In this document: positions 1-6,465 of the stretch, piece by piece
Layout of the letters: each line of letters begins with the position of its first letter
How positions within the stretch are numbered: position 1 is the first letter of the stretch
Assembly: GCA_036521995.1 (NCBI GenBank)
Contig: DATDGR010000208.1
Coordinates: 1 to 11,486 of the forward strand
Reading direction: 5' to 3'
From: Gp13-AA77 sp036521995
GTDB lineage: Bacteria > Acidobacteriota > Terriglobia > UBA7540
Length of the DNA: 11,486 nt
Program-made: the position numbers and the translations under genes
Notes under the pieces: generated by a model
What the model saw: the letters and a program-made list of their open reading frames with translations, nothing else
The model's database searches: none
Told to the model about the DNA's origin: nothing

Positions 1-171
1 GGCCGCGGCACCCTGCAGGACGGTGCGCTCGAAGGCTCGAATGTGGATATCTCCACGGCGTTCTCCAATCTGATTCTGGCGCAACAAGGCTATGAAGCCA
101 ACGCGCGCGCCTTCAACATTGAGAGCGGCATCTTTACGCAAAGCACGATCACACTCGGCATCGGCCAGTAA
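1..171 (+). CDS. flgE: Flagellar hook/rod protein C-terminus (FlgE-like), 5' truncated by window edge
   Basis: An open frame enters from base 1 and ends at TAA 169-171, giving the last 56 residues of a protein. They carry the conserved C-terminal signature of flagellar axial proteins: LEGSNVD, then an amphipathic helix with NLILAQQGYEANAR. In this family (Flg_bbr_C domain) that helix packs with the N-terminal helix to form the D0 coiled coil in the core of hook and rod. The protein acts extracellularly after export by the flagellar type III system. The spacing between the NVD motif and the C-terminus, and the wording of the QGYEANAR box, fit the hook protein FlgE best. The rod proteins FlgF and FlgG and the junction protein FlgK share the same module and cannot be excluded without the N-terminal part. 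No flagellar gene follows, so this is probably the end of a flagellar operon. Confidence 0.85.
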   Translation, partial: GRGTLQDGALEGSNVDISTAFSNLILAQQGYEANARAFNIESGIFTQSTITLGIGQ

Positions 172-194
172 GCTGACACAGACTGACTGAACTT

Positions 195-223
195 GCCCTC
201 CCCCAGTTTTTCGAGGGGAGGGC
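195..223 (+). terminator. Hairpin after the flagellar gene, probable terminator
   Basis: A perfect 9-bp GC-rich stem (195-203 pairing with 215-223) surrounds an 11-base loop that contains T5. It begins 23 bases after the hook-type stop codon. There is no T tract after the right arm, so it is not a textbook intrinsic terminator. Its position and stability still make an operon-end role likely. Confidence 0.5.
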
Positions 224-470
224 GAGATCCGAGTCGAACGGGCCGCCACCTGGCGCCGCCGGCGTCAAAGCGCCGAGGCGCCAAGCCATCCTGATTCTGC
301 GTATCGCCCAATCCATCCCATTTCCTGTGAACTCCGACCCACCGAGGACTCCGCGCTCCCGGCGGGGACGGCTCGCGCGGTGTAACACTCATCGGTAACG
401 TGTAACGTGTCCAGTGGTCCCGGTTGTCGAACCCACAGACATATCAGCAACTCTCTTTTTTTTGTTACAG

Positions 471-613
471 ATCGTGGCTTTGAACGTCATCAGTTCCCTT
501 TTGCTGGGCCGTTATCCGGCCCATCCCGGCCGTCACCGGATTCGGCCGCCGAATTGGGGCGCAGACATCCGAAGAAGTTGTTTAATATGTTCGAGATCCT
601 GGCTTTGAACGTC
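471..613 (+). repeat. Imperfect direct duplication, 125-bp period
   Basis: Bases 471-488 and 596-613 are the same 18-mer with one mismatch (core TGGCTTTGAACGTC). The likeness extends weakly to the left: CAGACAT occurs at 436-442 and again at 562-568, at nearly the same distance from each copy, with one indel between. This suggests an old tandem duplication of a unit of about 125 bp inside the gene-free region. No target-site or transposon structure was seen around it. Confidence 0.5.
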
Positions 614-904
614 GCCCGGATGAATGCGGCCCAGGTAACGTTCCTTTTCCGCGCCAGCGACGCTCGCACCTTCCATCGTCGTCCGTTACCGGGTCTCCAG
701 ACTCTCCCGAAAGAGCACCGGACCACCACTTGCACATGCAAGGGCCCCTTCCCGTCCCACCAGCCGAACGCGGGCCCGGCCAGAAGTGACCGACACCTTG
801 AGGGTGACGTTGCCTTGGGGACCCGTCAAGTCAAATCCTGGTCAACGCGTGGTCAACGGAAGTGTACCCGCCCGCGCTGGGCGCTGGAACCAAGCTCGCT
901 GGGG

Positions 905-1000
905 GAGGAAGTGTTGCGCCGGGACCAGCCGTCGTTGCTTCCGATGATTCGCCGGCTCCACGAGCTTCTGCGGATCCCGGCGGACACCCTCATTCGTCCC
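905..1000 (+). pseudogene. HigA-type antitoxin C-terminal remnant
   Basis: Read in the plus frame starting at 905, these 32 codons give a segment with EEVLRR, then LLPMIRRLHELL, then RIPADTLIRP. This closely follows the end of HigA-type antitoxins (XRE HTH family), where the recognition region is followed by a pattern like SEVL-R-RPLSL-MIRRLH-LGIPA-LI. Nothing upstream in any frame resembles the N-terminal half of the antitoxin, and no HigB toxin frame is visible. The frame stays open to 1114, but the extra 37 residues look unrelated. I read it as the 3' remnant of a decayed antitoxin gene. The match was made from memory of the family pattern, so it needs a profile search. A chance resemblance is possible, though the order and spacing of the motif argue against it. 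Confidence 0.45.
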
Positions 1001-1273
1001 GGCCCGGTCACACTCGCCAGCGTTCGAAAAGGAAGCGTCGACGCAGAATGGCTCAACACTAACGCAGGTTCCTTGGGTCCCAAAGAACTTCTTAAGCCGA
1101 ATCGTTTTTACTGAATAGGTCTAGCTGCTGGTTTTTGTAGCAGGTCGTAATCAGCTTCTTCAGTGCCAGCTTTTCAACGGAAATTCCCGAATCACGTCGT
1201 GAGGCCGGACATGGCTGGCACTTGGACCTCGTCAAGCATCCCTGCTCCCTGCTTTGGCCGTAGGCATGATGTC

Positions 1274-1302
1274 CTTTCGTCCGCAGACAGTCTGCGCGAA
1301 AG
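1274..1302 (-). terminator. Stem-loop downstream of the GloVer gene
   Basis: Bases 1274-1279 pair with 1297-1302, and 1282-1287 pair with 1291-1296. A two-base bulge (1280-1281) separates the two stems and the loop is three bases. That makes about 12 base pairs starting 24 bases beyond the stop codon of the minus-strand GloVer gene. No U tract follows on that strand, so it may be a processing or stabilising hairpin instead of an intrinsic terminator. Confidence 0.4.
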
Positions 1303-1325
1303 ACGACGGGTGGCGCAACAAGTTT

Positions 1326-2274
1326 TCACGGTACGCGGAAATTGATGTTGCTTATGAGCGTCCGCGTGAGAGTGGTCACCTTGACCTTGCCGGTGGTCGC
1401 GCCGCTTGGCACAGTGGTGGTGATTTCGGTGCTTGAGACCACCTTGAACGTGGCCTTCGTGCCATTGAAAGTGACGCTGGTCGAGCCGGTCAGGTTATTT
1501 CCGAGAATCTTGACTGCGCTTCCGACAGCGCCCGACGTCGGCAGTGTTTCCACGAACGGGCCAAGCCCAACGGATAGGCTGAAGACGGTGCCGTCGTCAT
1601 CGGCCGCCATGGAAAGCTGCCCACAGAATTTCCCGTTGGTGCCTTGCACCAGCCCGGCATAAGGGTTGGAGCCGTCAGTTACAGGCCCCTCAAAGCTGTG
1701 CAGCGTGGTCAGCGTGCCCCCGAAGGTGATTTCGAAGACCGTGCCACCGCCGTAGGCCCCCCCGCTTGTAAGTTGTCCCGTAGAAGTTTCCGTTGGTGGC
1801 TTGAACGAGCCCGGCGTAGGGGGAGCCGCCGTCAGTGCAGCCTGGCTGGGCGCAAAAGCTGTAAAGCGTGGTCAGCACGCCCTTGGGAGTGATTTCGAAG
1901 ACCGTGCCACCGCCGTAGGCCCCGTAAAACTCATTTGTCCCATAGAAGTTTCCGTTCGTAGCTTGCACCAGCCCGTCGATAGGGTAAGCGCCGTCAGTGC
2001 AGTAAGGGGGACCTTGAGAGCAAAAGCTGTAAAGGGCGGTTAACTTGCCCGCCGGCGTGATTTCAAAGAGCGTGCCAAAGCCGTAGACCCCGCCCTCCTC
2101 GGTCGTCCCATAGAAGTTTCCGTCGAAGCCCTGGACGAGAGATCCTCGGGGGCTGGCACCGTCGGTCAGGTCGAAACTTAGCAGAGTGCTGGCGGTTAGT
2201 GCGGGCAAGCGGATCGCCACCGCATGAAAGGCGAACACTAGAAAGATTATCCTCCACCCGGTCAGCTTTCTCAT
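1326..2274 (-). pseudogene. Secreted GloVer-repeat protein with IPT/TIG domain, frameshifted
   Basis: The start at 2274 (MRKLTG) is fixed by an AAGGAGG six bases upstream. A signal peptide of about 30 residues follows. Then come four tandem repeats of about 52-56 residues with the pattern DG--P--GLVQ, NGNFYGTT, YGGGTVFEITP-G-LT-LYSF. These match the choice-of-anchor GloVer repeat (Gloeobacter/Verrucomicrobia type) and probably form an extracellular beta-propeller-like fold. The fourth repeat is degraded (NGKFCGQ). The C-terminal part (about 1328-1570) reads as an IPT/TIG immunoglobulin-like domain and ends at TGA 1326-1328.

The frame breaks inside repeat 3 at a run of seven C (plus strand, 1757-1763). 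With six C the repeat reads KRGAYGGGTVFEIT and joins the downstream frame. As written, translation ends early at 1690. This is either a true phase-variable or pseudogene mutation, or a homopolymer error. The ligand or function is unknown; the protein is exported and perhaps surface-attached. Confidence 0.8.
1624..2122 (-). repeat. In-gene tandem repeats of the GloVer unit
   Basis: The DNA for the NGNFYG box (plus-strand TAGAAGTTTCCG) recurs exactly at 2111-2122, 1943-1954 and 1781-1792, with a diverged copy at 1624-1635. The periods are 168, 162 and 157 bases. The first two are whole codons (56 and 54). The last is one base more than a multiple of three, which independently places a single-base insertion between 1624 and 1792. 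Confidence 0.85.
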
Positions 2275-2280
2275 GCCGCC

Positions 2281-2287
2281 CCTCCTT
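2281..2287 (-). promoter_or_regulatory. Shine-Dalgarno of the GloVer gene
   Basis: AAGGAGG on the minus strand, six bases before ATG at 2274. It decides the start: the frame is open 26 codons further upstream to 2352, but that longer N-terminus lacks a signal-peptide layout. A possible weak promoter (TTTACA at 2348-2343, TATCAA at 2323-2318) has a 19-bp spacer and is not strong enough to list on its own. Confidence 0.8.
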
Positions 2288-2427
2288 GTCGGTTTCGCTC
2301 GCACCCAGGCGAATTTATTGATAGGCTTATCTGCCCGCTGTATGTAAACCATGCGCCGCGCCCGGTATCTGCTCTGGATTCTTCAGAAACCAGATCGTCT
2401 TCACCCGGCGTTGCAGCAGGCAGTAGA

Positions 2428-2450
2428 GCAGCCCTGTTCCCAAGGGCTGC
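2428..2450 (-). terminator. Stem-loop between the DUF4097-like and GloVer genes
   Basis: A perfect 8-bp stem (2428-2435 with 2443-2450) closes a 7-base loop, roughly 90 bases beyond the stop codon of the DUF4097-like gene on the minus strand. No U tract follows. It may separate transcription of that gene from the GloVer gene. The surrounding bases 2288-2542 hold no recognisable gene. Confidence 0.35.
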
Positions 2451-2542
2451 GGCTTTCGGTCGGGCGACCCAAGAACCGCGGACCTTGCAAACCACGTGCG
2501 CGCTACGCCTCGCTGCGACCTAAGCCGTGACGTGGACGCCAA

Positions 2543-3352
2543 TCATTGCGGATCGCTGTAGACAAAAACGCCGCCCATGCGCACGTGAACGGCCACGTCC
2601 TGCTTACCGCCCGAGTTCCAGAAAGAGATCTGCTGGTGGAACCCGACGCCGTCCTGCGGCATGCCGTGCAAATCGCTCTGGACGTAGCCGAGTAAGGTGC
2701 GGGCGTAAAGAGAGCGCAGCCCCCAGACGGAAGGAACGTCAATCTCAACGTCGCCATAGTTCACGCGCAGCTTTTCGCGACCGGTGACGCCCGCCACGCG
2801 TACGTCGCCGTCGACACACTGCAGCACCAGGTCGGCGTCGTATGGCATCCTGATCTCGAAGTTCACCGTGAGCTTGGATTCTCCGCGAAACGGCCGCCAG
2901 AAACGCCGGGGAGGATAATCGGTGTGGAGGCGTACCTGCTTATCCTGGCCGTCGAGCACCACTCGGATGCGGCCAAACATCGGATTGGCCGCGGCTTGAT
3001 TGCCCGCCCGCACCACCTTTTCCGCGTCGATCTGAACGTGGGGATCATCCCAGCCGGAAACGTGAATGTCACCCACGCGGCTATCAATGATGAAAGTTCC
3101 CCCGGAGAAGAGCCGGGCGGAGTAGTGCGAATTCTGGCTGAATTCATCGGCGCGCAGCATGCCGACGGAGAGGAAAAGAAAGAGTGGAATGACCCAAACT
3201 AGCCCAGCGCCTTGCCCCTTAGATCCCGGACCTGGGCGCGGTCCGTTAGCCCCGCTGGGTGCATCGCGATGCCTCCCTGCAAGAGGGCGCCGGCGCGAGC
3301 CCCGGGCAAAGGGCTGTCTTCGGGATGCGCGTGCGGTGCTCAACTGAGCCAC
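2543..3352 (-). CDS. Exported DUF4097-like beta-repeat protein
   Basis: The longest frame begins at GTG 3352 and gives 269 residues. Residues 1-50 are an Arg/Pro-rich stretch without family likeness. A hydrophobic core at 51-64 (VWVIPLFLFLSVG) is followed by a likely cleavage site near Ala68. The mature part has short repeated beta-type units such as VGDIHVSGWD, DGDVRVAGV and YGDVEIDVP. This is the pattern of DUF4097/putative adhesin proteins, which form a beta-solenoid of uncertain function in the periplasm or on the surface.

The true start is doubtful. GTG 3352 has no Shine-Dalgarno, and there is no ATG in frame ahead of the signal peptide. A well-placed GGGAGG/ATG pair exists at 3264 in another frame (see the entry at 3199-3264). 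The gene lies 141 bases downstream of pspA on the same strand. In some bacteria DUF4097-type genes accompany PspA-type membrane-stress genes, so a functional link is possible but not shown. Confidence 0.65.
   Translation of the reverse strand: MAQLSTARASRRQPFARGSRRRPLAGRHRDAPSGANGPRPGPGSKGQGAGLVWVIPLFLFLSVGMLRADEFSQNSHYSARLFSGGTFIIDSRVGDIHVSGWDDPHVQIDAEKVVRAGNQAAANPMFGRIRVVLDGQDKQVRLHTDYPPRRFWRPFRGESKLTVNFEIRMPYDADLVLQCVDGDVRVAGVTGREKLRVNYGDVEIDVPSVWGLRSLYARTLLGYVQSDLHGMPQDGVGFHQQISFWNSGGKQDVAVHVRMGGVFVYSDPQ
3199..3264 (-). other. Out-of-frame start with good ribosome binding site at the 5' end of the DUF4097-like gene
   Basis: ATG at 3264 is preceded by GGGAGG (3277-3272 on the minus strand) with a 7-base gap, the best initiation signal in this area. 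It opens a 21-codon frame ending at TAG 3199-3201, exactly where the signal-peptide core of the DUF4097-like protein begins in a neighbouring frame. One extra base between the two, for example in the C4 run at 3215-3218, would fuse this start to the signal peptide. The result would be a normal N-terminus with a short charged n-region. It is therefore either a sign of a lost base or a tiny leader peptide. Confidence 0.4.
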
Positions 3353-3493
3353 GTTGCGTGACCGCCCCAGAACGGAAGTCCAGGCGGGGTCTCTCGAGCG
3401 ACGACTCCTGACCCCGGCTCAGTTCATCCTACTCTGCCAGCCGGAAGGAGACAACCGCAATCGTGGCCGGGCCGTGCGCTCAGCCCAGGACGG

Positions 3494-4156
3494 TCAATTC
3501 GCGGTTCGCCGTGACTTGAGCTCGGAGAGCAGCTTCTCGATCTGATCCTCGTGGTCCAGCTGGCGCAGGCGGTCCTCCAGGTTGTCGGAGGCGATCTCGA
3601 CGGCGGCTTCGCTCGCGGCCTGGCCTTGCATCACCTTGTGCTTCAAGCGATCGAAGGCCGCCAGCTTCGACTGGTCGCCCATGGTGATCTGGGCCTGGCT
3701 GGCCTTGAGCGACGCACGCGAGCGGCGGTGCTGGGCGATCAGCAGATCGCTTTTGGCCCGGGCCTCAGCGAGCTTCTGCTCCAGCTTGCCGAGGGCGGAC
3801 TTCAGGCTTTCCACCTGCACCTTCTGGTCCGCCACCTGCTCCTTGAAGCTCTCCGTCATCCGCGTGTAGCCTTGATGACGCTCGAGCGCGACCCGCGCCA
3901 GGTCGTCCTGGCCTTTGTCCACCGCCAGCTCCGCCTTGCGCATCCACTCCACGGTCTTCTCCTCGTTCTCCTGTTGTTTTTTCTCCAGCATGTGCTGGTC
4001 AGCAATGGACACCGCTACCTGCGTCTTCACTTGGATAAGCTGGTTTTCCATGTCGAGGATCAACTGCTTCATCATCTTTTCGGGATCCTCGGCCTTGTCG
4101 ATCAAGTCGTTGAGATTGGCCCGGACCAGCGTCCGGACTCGTTCCATGAGTGCCAT
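3494..4156 (-). CDS. pspA: PspA/IM30 family membrane-stress protein
   Basis: Length 220 residues, the usual size for PspA/IM30/Vipp1. These peripheral inner-membrane proteins are ESCRT-III relatives that bind damaged or fluid bilayers and limit proton leakage. The N-terminal helix (MERVRTLVRANLNDLIDKAEDP) is the typical amphipathic membrane-binding segment, followed by PEKMMKQLILDM, a family hallmark. Residues of about 30-140 form a long charged coiled-coil hairpin, and 180-215 is the conserved last helix (LRQLDHEDQIEKLLSELK). There is no Vipp1-type C-terminal extension. ATG 4156 is supported by AAAGGAG seven bases upstream.

It is the last gene of the cluster that runs from the XRE regulator, 120 bases after flotillin. 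No PspF, PspB or PspC gene is present, so control is unlike the enterobacterial psp system. The pairing with flotillin and an NfeD-like protein resembles known clusters in Bacillus and other bacteria. Confidence 0.9.
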   Translation of the reverse strand: MALMERVRTLVRANLNDLIDKAEDPEKMMKQLILDMENQLIQVKTQVAVSIADQHMLEKKQQENEEKTVEWMRKAELAVDKGQDDLARVALERHQGYTRMTESFKEQVADQKVQVESLKSALGKLEQKLAEARAKSDLLIAQHRRSRASLKASQAQITMGDQSKLAAFDRLKHKVMQGQAASEAAVEIASDNLEDRLRQLDHEDQIEKLLSELKSRRTAN

Positions 4157-4276
4157 CGGAATTCTCCTTTCCTCACCTCGAAACTCGAAACACGAAAATC
4201 CAAAGCCCCCATCAGATCGCAGGTCGCCTCCGGGCCGGCTTCGTCCCGAATTTCGGCTCTGCCGACCCTCGATGCG

Positions 4277-5698
4277 TCAGCCCTGCTTCTCCTGCTTCTC
4301 CGTCTTGTCGCCGATCCGGCGCACCTTCGACAGCAAGTCGGACAGGTTCATGCCCGAGAGAGCCTCGAAGAGCGCCGGTACCTGCGCCGCCATCTTGGTC
4401 ATGTCGCCAGTGATCTTATTCATGCCCGAAGCGTCACCGTTCCCCGTAGACACGATGGTGATCTTGTCCACGTTGGCGAGCGGCGCCGCCATCGCCCTCA
4501 CTACGTCCGGCAGGCTGGAGATCAGCTTGTCCACCACCGCTGCCTGGTTGTACTCCTGATAGGCCTCGGCCTTCACGTTCATCGCCCGGGCTTCGGCGTC
4601 ACCCTTCTTGAAGATGATCTCGGCTTCAGCTTCGCCCTGTGCGCGAATAGCCGACGCGTGCCCTTCAGCTTCCACAGTCAAACGGCTCTTCTCCGCATTA
4701 GCCAGGGTTTCGATGCGCTGCCGCTCGACCTCGGCCTGCTTGAGGATGGTGGCAATCAATTCCTTTTCGCGGCGCGAGATCTCCGCCTCCTGGACTTTGA
4801 TCTGAGCCTCCTTCTCGGCCTGTTGCACCCGCACGGCCTCGGCCACCACCTGCTGCTGCATGATATTGGTCTCGATCTCGTAGGCCTTGTCCGCCATGGC
4901 CTGCTGCTTCTTGGTGACTTCGAGATATTGCGCTTTCTTAACGTCAAGGTCGCGCTGCGATTCGGCCTGTTTGGCCAGCGAAAGCGTTTCGGCCAGCACT
5001 CGATCCTGGTCGGCAAGCGCCTTGGCGGTGGCGGCATCACGCTGGGCTTGGGCGCGCCTGATGAGGGTGTCGCGGTCGGCCTCAGCCGCGGCCACGTCCG
5101 CGTCCCGCTTGATGCGAGCCACATCCGGCTTGCCCATGTTGGCGATGTACTCGTTCTTGTCGCGGACTTCCTTGATGGTGAACGAAATCACCTCCAGCCC
5201 CATCTTGTTCATGTCGTCCGCGCAGGTGGAGCGCATGCGGTCGGACACCATCTCCGGCTCTTTCACAATTTGCTCCACCGTCAGTTGGCCGATAATCCCG
5301 CGCAAGTGGCCTTCCATGACCAGACGAATCAGGCCCTCGCGCTCCGGGGGCGTCTTGGTGAGAAACTGCTCGGAAGCGGTTTGGATCGACTCCGGATCCG
5401 ATTTGACCTTGATCTGGGCCACCGCTTCCACCGTCACTGCCACGCCCTGCTTGGTGTAAAGATCCTGCTGCGGCGCCACATCGAAAGACATGAGCTCGAG
5501 CGAAAGCTCGCGACAGTTCTGCACCATGGGGAAAATAAACGCTCCCCCGCCCTTCACAATCCGCGTTCCGCCGAACCCATAGACCACCAGGGCCTGGTGC
5601 GGCCCTACCTTGCGATACAGGCTGGCGAGGTACGTCATCAAGATGATCACTCCCAGGATCCCGAGTCCTATCACCACCCACAGCGCCTGAGTGTTCAT
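4277..5698 (-). CDS. floT: Flotillin family protein (FloT/YqiK-like)
   Basis: Length 473 residues. An N-terminal hydrophobic segment (about 6-28) anchors the protein. Residues 30-185 are the SPFH/PHB (band 7) domain, including GPHQALVVYG and KGGGAFIFP. Residues of about 190-395 form a long Ala/Glu-rich coiled coil with the repeats (AEGHASAIRAQGEAEAE) typical of flotillins. The C-terminal part carries the conserved APLANVDKITIVSTG block. Flotillins oligomerise on the cytoplasmic face and organise functional membrane microdomains, affecting fluidity, secretion and signalling complexes.

The start at ATG 5698 has AGAGGAGGGG just upstream (5713-5704). It follows the microprotein by 40 bases and the NfeD-like gene, its usual partner, by about 170 bases. 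The family assignment is secure. The precise clade (FloT versus YqiK) is inferred from the NfeD/YqiJ-like neighbour. Confidence 0.92.
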   Translation of the reverse strand: MNTQALWVVIGLGILGVIILMTYLASLYRKVGPHQALVVYGFGGTRIVKGGGAFIFPMVQNCRELSLELMSFDVAPQQDLYTKQGVAVTVEAVAQIKVKSDPESIQTASEQFLTKTPPEREGLIRLVMEGHLRGIIGQLTVEQIVKEPEMVSDRMRSTCADDMNKMGLEVISFTIKEVRDKNEYIANMGKPDVARIKRDADVAAAEADRDTLIRRAQAQRDAATAKALADQDRVLAETLSLAKQAESQRDLDVKKAQYLEVTKKQQAMADKAYEIETNIMQQQVVAEAVRVQQAEKEAQIKVQEAEISRREKELIATILKQAEVERQRIETLANAEKSRLTVEAEGHASAIRAQGEAEAEIIFKKGDAEARAMNVKAEAYQEYNQAAVVDKLISSLPDVVRAMAAPLANVDKITIVSTGNGDASGMNKITGDMTKMAAQVPALFEALSGMNLSDLLSKVRRIGDKTEKQEKQG

Positions 5699-5738
5699 GA
5701 CAGCCCCTCCTCTTTCAGCGCGCGTTAACTGCGCTCCT

Positions 5739-5840
5739 TCATCCCAAAGCCGCGCGGAGGCATAAATCCCCGACCACCAGGATCAGCACTGCCACCGCGA
5801 TCATCGCCAGTCCTACCCAGAACCAGATGTCCCGCAGCAT
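5739..5840 (-). CDS. 33-residue single-TM microprotein between NfeD-like and flotillin genes
   Basis: ATG 5840 to TGA 5739-5741 encodes 33 residues: a short N-terminus MLRD, a Trp/Gly start of a membrane helix (IWFWVGLAMIAVAVLILVV), then GDLCLRAALG. A GAGGG sits six bases upstream of the ATG, and the gene begins 25 bases after the stop of the NfeD-like gene and ends 40 bases before flotillin. All three are co-oriented, so it sits neatly in the operon. The composition is almost wholly transmembrane, as expected of small regulatory or assembly subunits of membrane complexes. I do not recognise a family. A role in tethering or tuning the flotillin/NfeD assembly, or in signalling to PspA, would fit the place but is inference. 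The main doubt is that any short frame in this gap might look like this; the clean helix, RBS and spacing argue for a real gene. Confidence 0.65.
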   Translation of the reverse strand: MLRDIWFWVGLAMIAVAVLILVVGDLCLRAALG

Positions 5841-5865
5841 AGTGTTCCCTCACGCTCAAAGGGTG

Positions 5866-6465
5866 TTACTTCGTCAGATCGTCCCAACGCCGAACGTAGG
5901 CGATACCACGCTCGTAACGCGTGATCACCACTTCCGTGTCCCGCGCCATGGCGCTGCCGTCTTCGCTGCGCGCACCTGAAGCCTTCCGCGTGCCCGCCTG
6001 CGAAAAAACGACTTCTCCCGTGCCCCCCTGGCGAATGGGACTGCTGATCCGGCCGAGCGTCCCTACCAGATCGAAGTCAGCCGGATCGAGATAGGTCTCG
6101 TGCGCCAGCAGCACCTTGGCCAAAAACCAGAAGATGAGTGCGGCCCCTACTAGTCCGCTGGCGGTCGCGAGCAATAGGCCGAGCAAAAACCAGACGCTGG
6201 AATACTGCGCCAGCAGGTAGCCCGTCCCTCCGAACCAGGTGAGAAAGGCCATGAGAGAGAAGAAGTTGAAAAACGGAACCTGAGTGCTGGCCAAGCCGGC
6301 GTGATGCATCCCGCCGCGGCCTGAGTGGGGCCAGTGCCAGTGCAGGTGCAAGTGGCCATGCCAGCCAGCATGACCACCCAGGCGGCCAGCCCCGCCGAGG
6401 AGCGAAAGCGCGATAAAGGTGAAACCCACTACAAAACAGATGAGGTAAAAGGTGGCCCAAGTCAT
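5866..6465 (-). CDS. NfeD/YqiJ-like membrane protein with His-rich loop and OB-like C-terminus
   Basis: Length 199 residues. A first TM helix (about 5-25) leads into a loop at 32-55 with nine histidines in 24 positions (GWHGHLHLHWHWPH, GGMHH). Two more TM helices follow (about 66-88 and 90-117). Residues 131-199 look like the small beta-barrel of NfeD-type proteins: VGTLGRISSPI at the start, GTGEVVF in the middle and TEVVITRYERGIAYVRRWDDL at the end. NfeD/YqiJ proteins are encoded next to flotillins and are thought to help their assembly or stability.

The start at ATG 6465 overlaps the stop of the regulator gene by four bases (ATGA). It has its own GGAGGT at 6478-6473, pointing to coupled translation. 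The His-rich loop is not a general family feature as far as I know and suggests metal binding. The exact subfamily is uncertain because the N-terminal half is atypical. Confidence 0.8.
   Translation of the reverse strand: MTWATFYLICFVVGFTFIALSLLGGAGRLGGHAGWHGHLHLHWHWPHSGRGGMHHAGLASTQVPFFNFFSLMAFLTWFGGTGYLLAQYSSVWFLLGLLLATASGLVGAALIFWFLAKVLLAHETYLDPADFDLVGTLGRISSPIRQGGTGEVVFSQAGTRKASGARSEDGSAMARDTEVVITRYERGIAYVRRWDDLTK

Larger units (their letters stand above)
224..1273. other. Long region without an intact gene
   Basis: About 1.05 kb between the flagellar gene and the GloVer gene holds no reading frame with a recognisable start, ribosome binding site and protein family. Frames open across it on both strands, but their products are rich in Arg/Pro/Ser and resemble nothing I know, as expected for GC-rich non-coding DNA. 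Two things stand out and are listed separately: a degenerate direct duplication (436-488 and 562-613) and a 32-codon stretch similar to the end of HigA antitoxins (905-1000). A T8 run lies at 456-463 without a convincing stem in front of it. The region looks like decayed sequence, possibly a former toxin-antitoxin or mobile insertion; that is inference. Confidence 0.5.

Noticed and set aside
729..742. Short palindrome CTTGCA-CA-TGCAAG
   Set aside because: Six-base arms in a region with no gene nearby to regulate; expected by chance at this length.
407..1114. 235-codon plus-strand open frame as a full gene
   Set aside because: No ribosome binding site and no family likeness in the first 165 residues; only the HigA-like segment near the end is meaningful, so only that was kept.
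1123..1145. Weak hairpin with a T-rich loop
   Set aside because: Only five to six paired bases with a mismatch and no gene ends close by.
3551..5728. 725-codon plus-strand open frame opposite the pspA and flotillin genes
   Set aside because: It lies antisense to two clearly recognised genes and the non-coding gap between them; its product is Leu/His/Arg-rich with no family likeness, as expected from GC-rich coding DNA read on the other strand.
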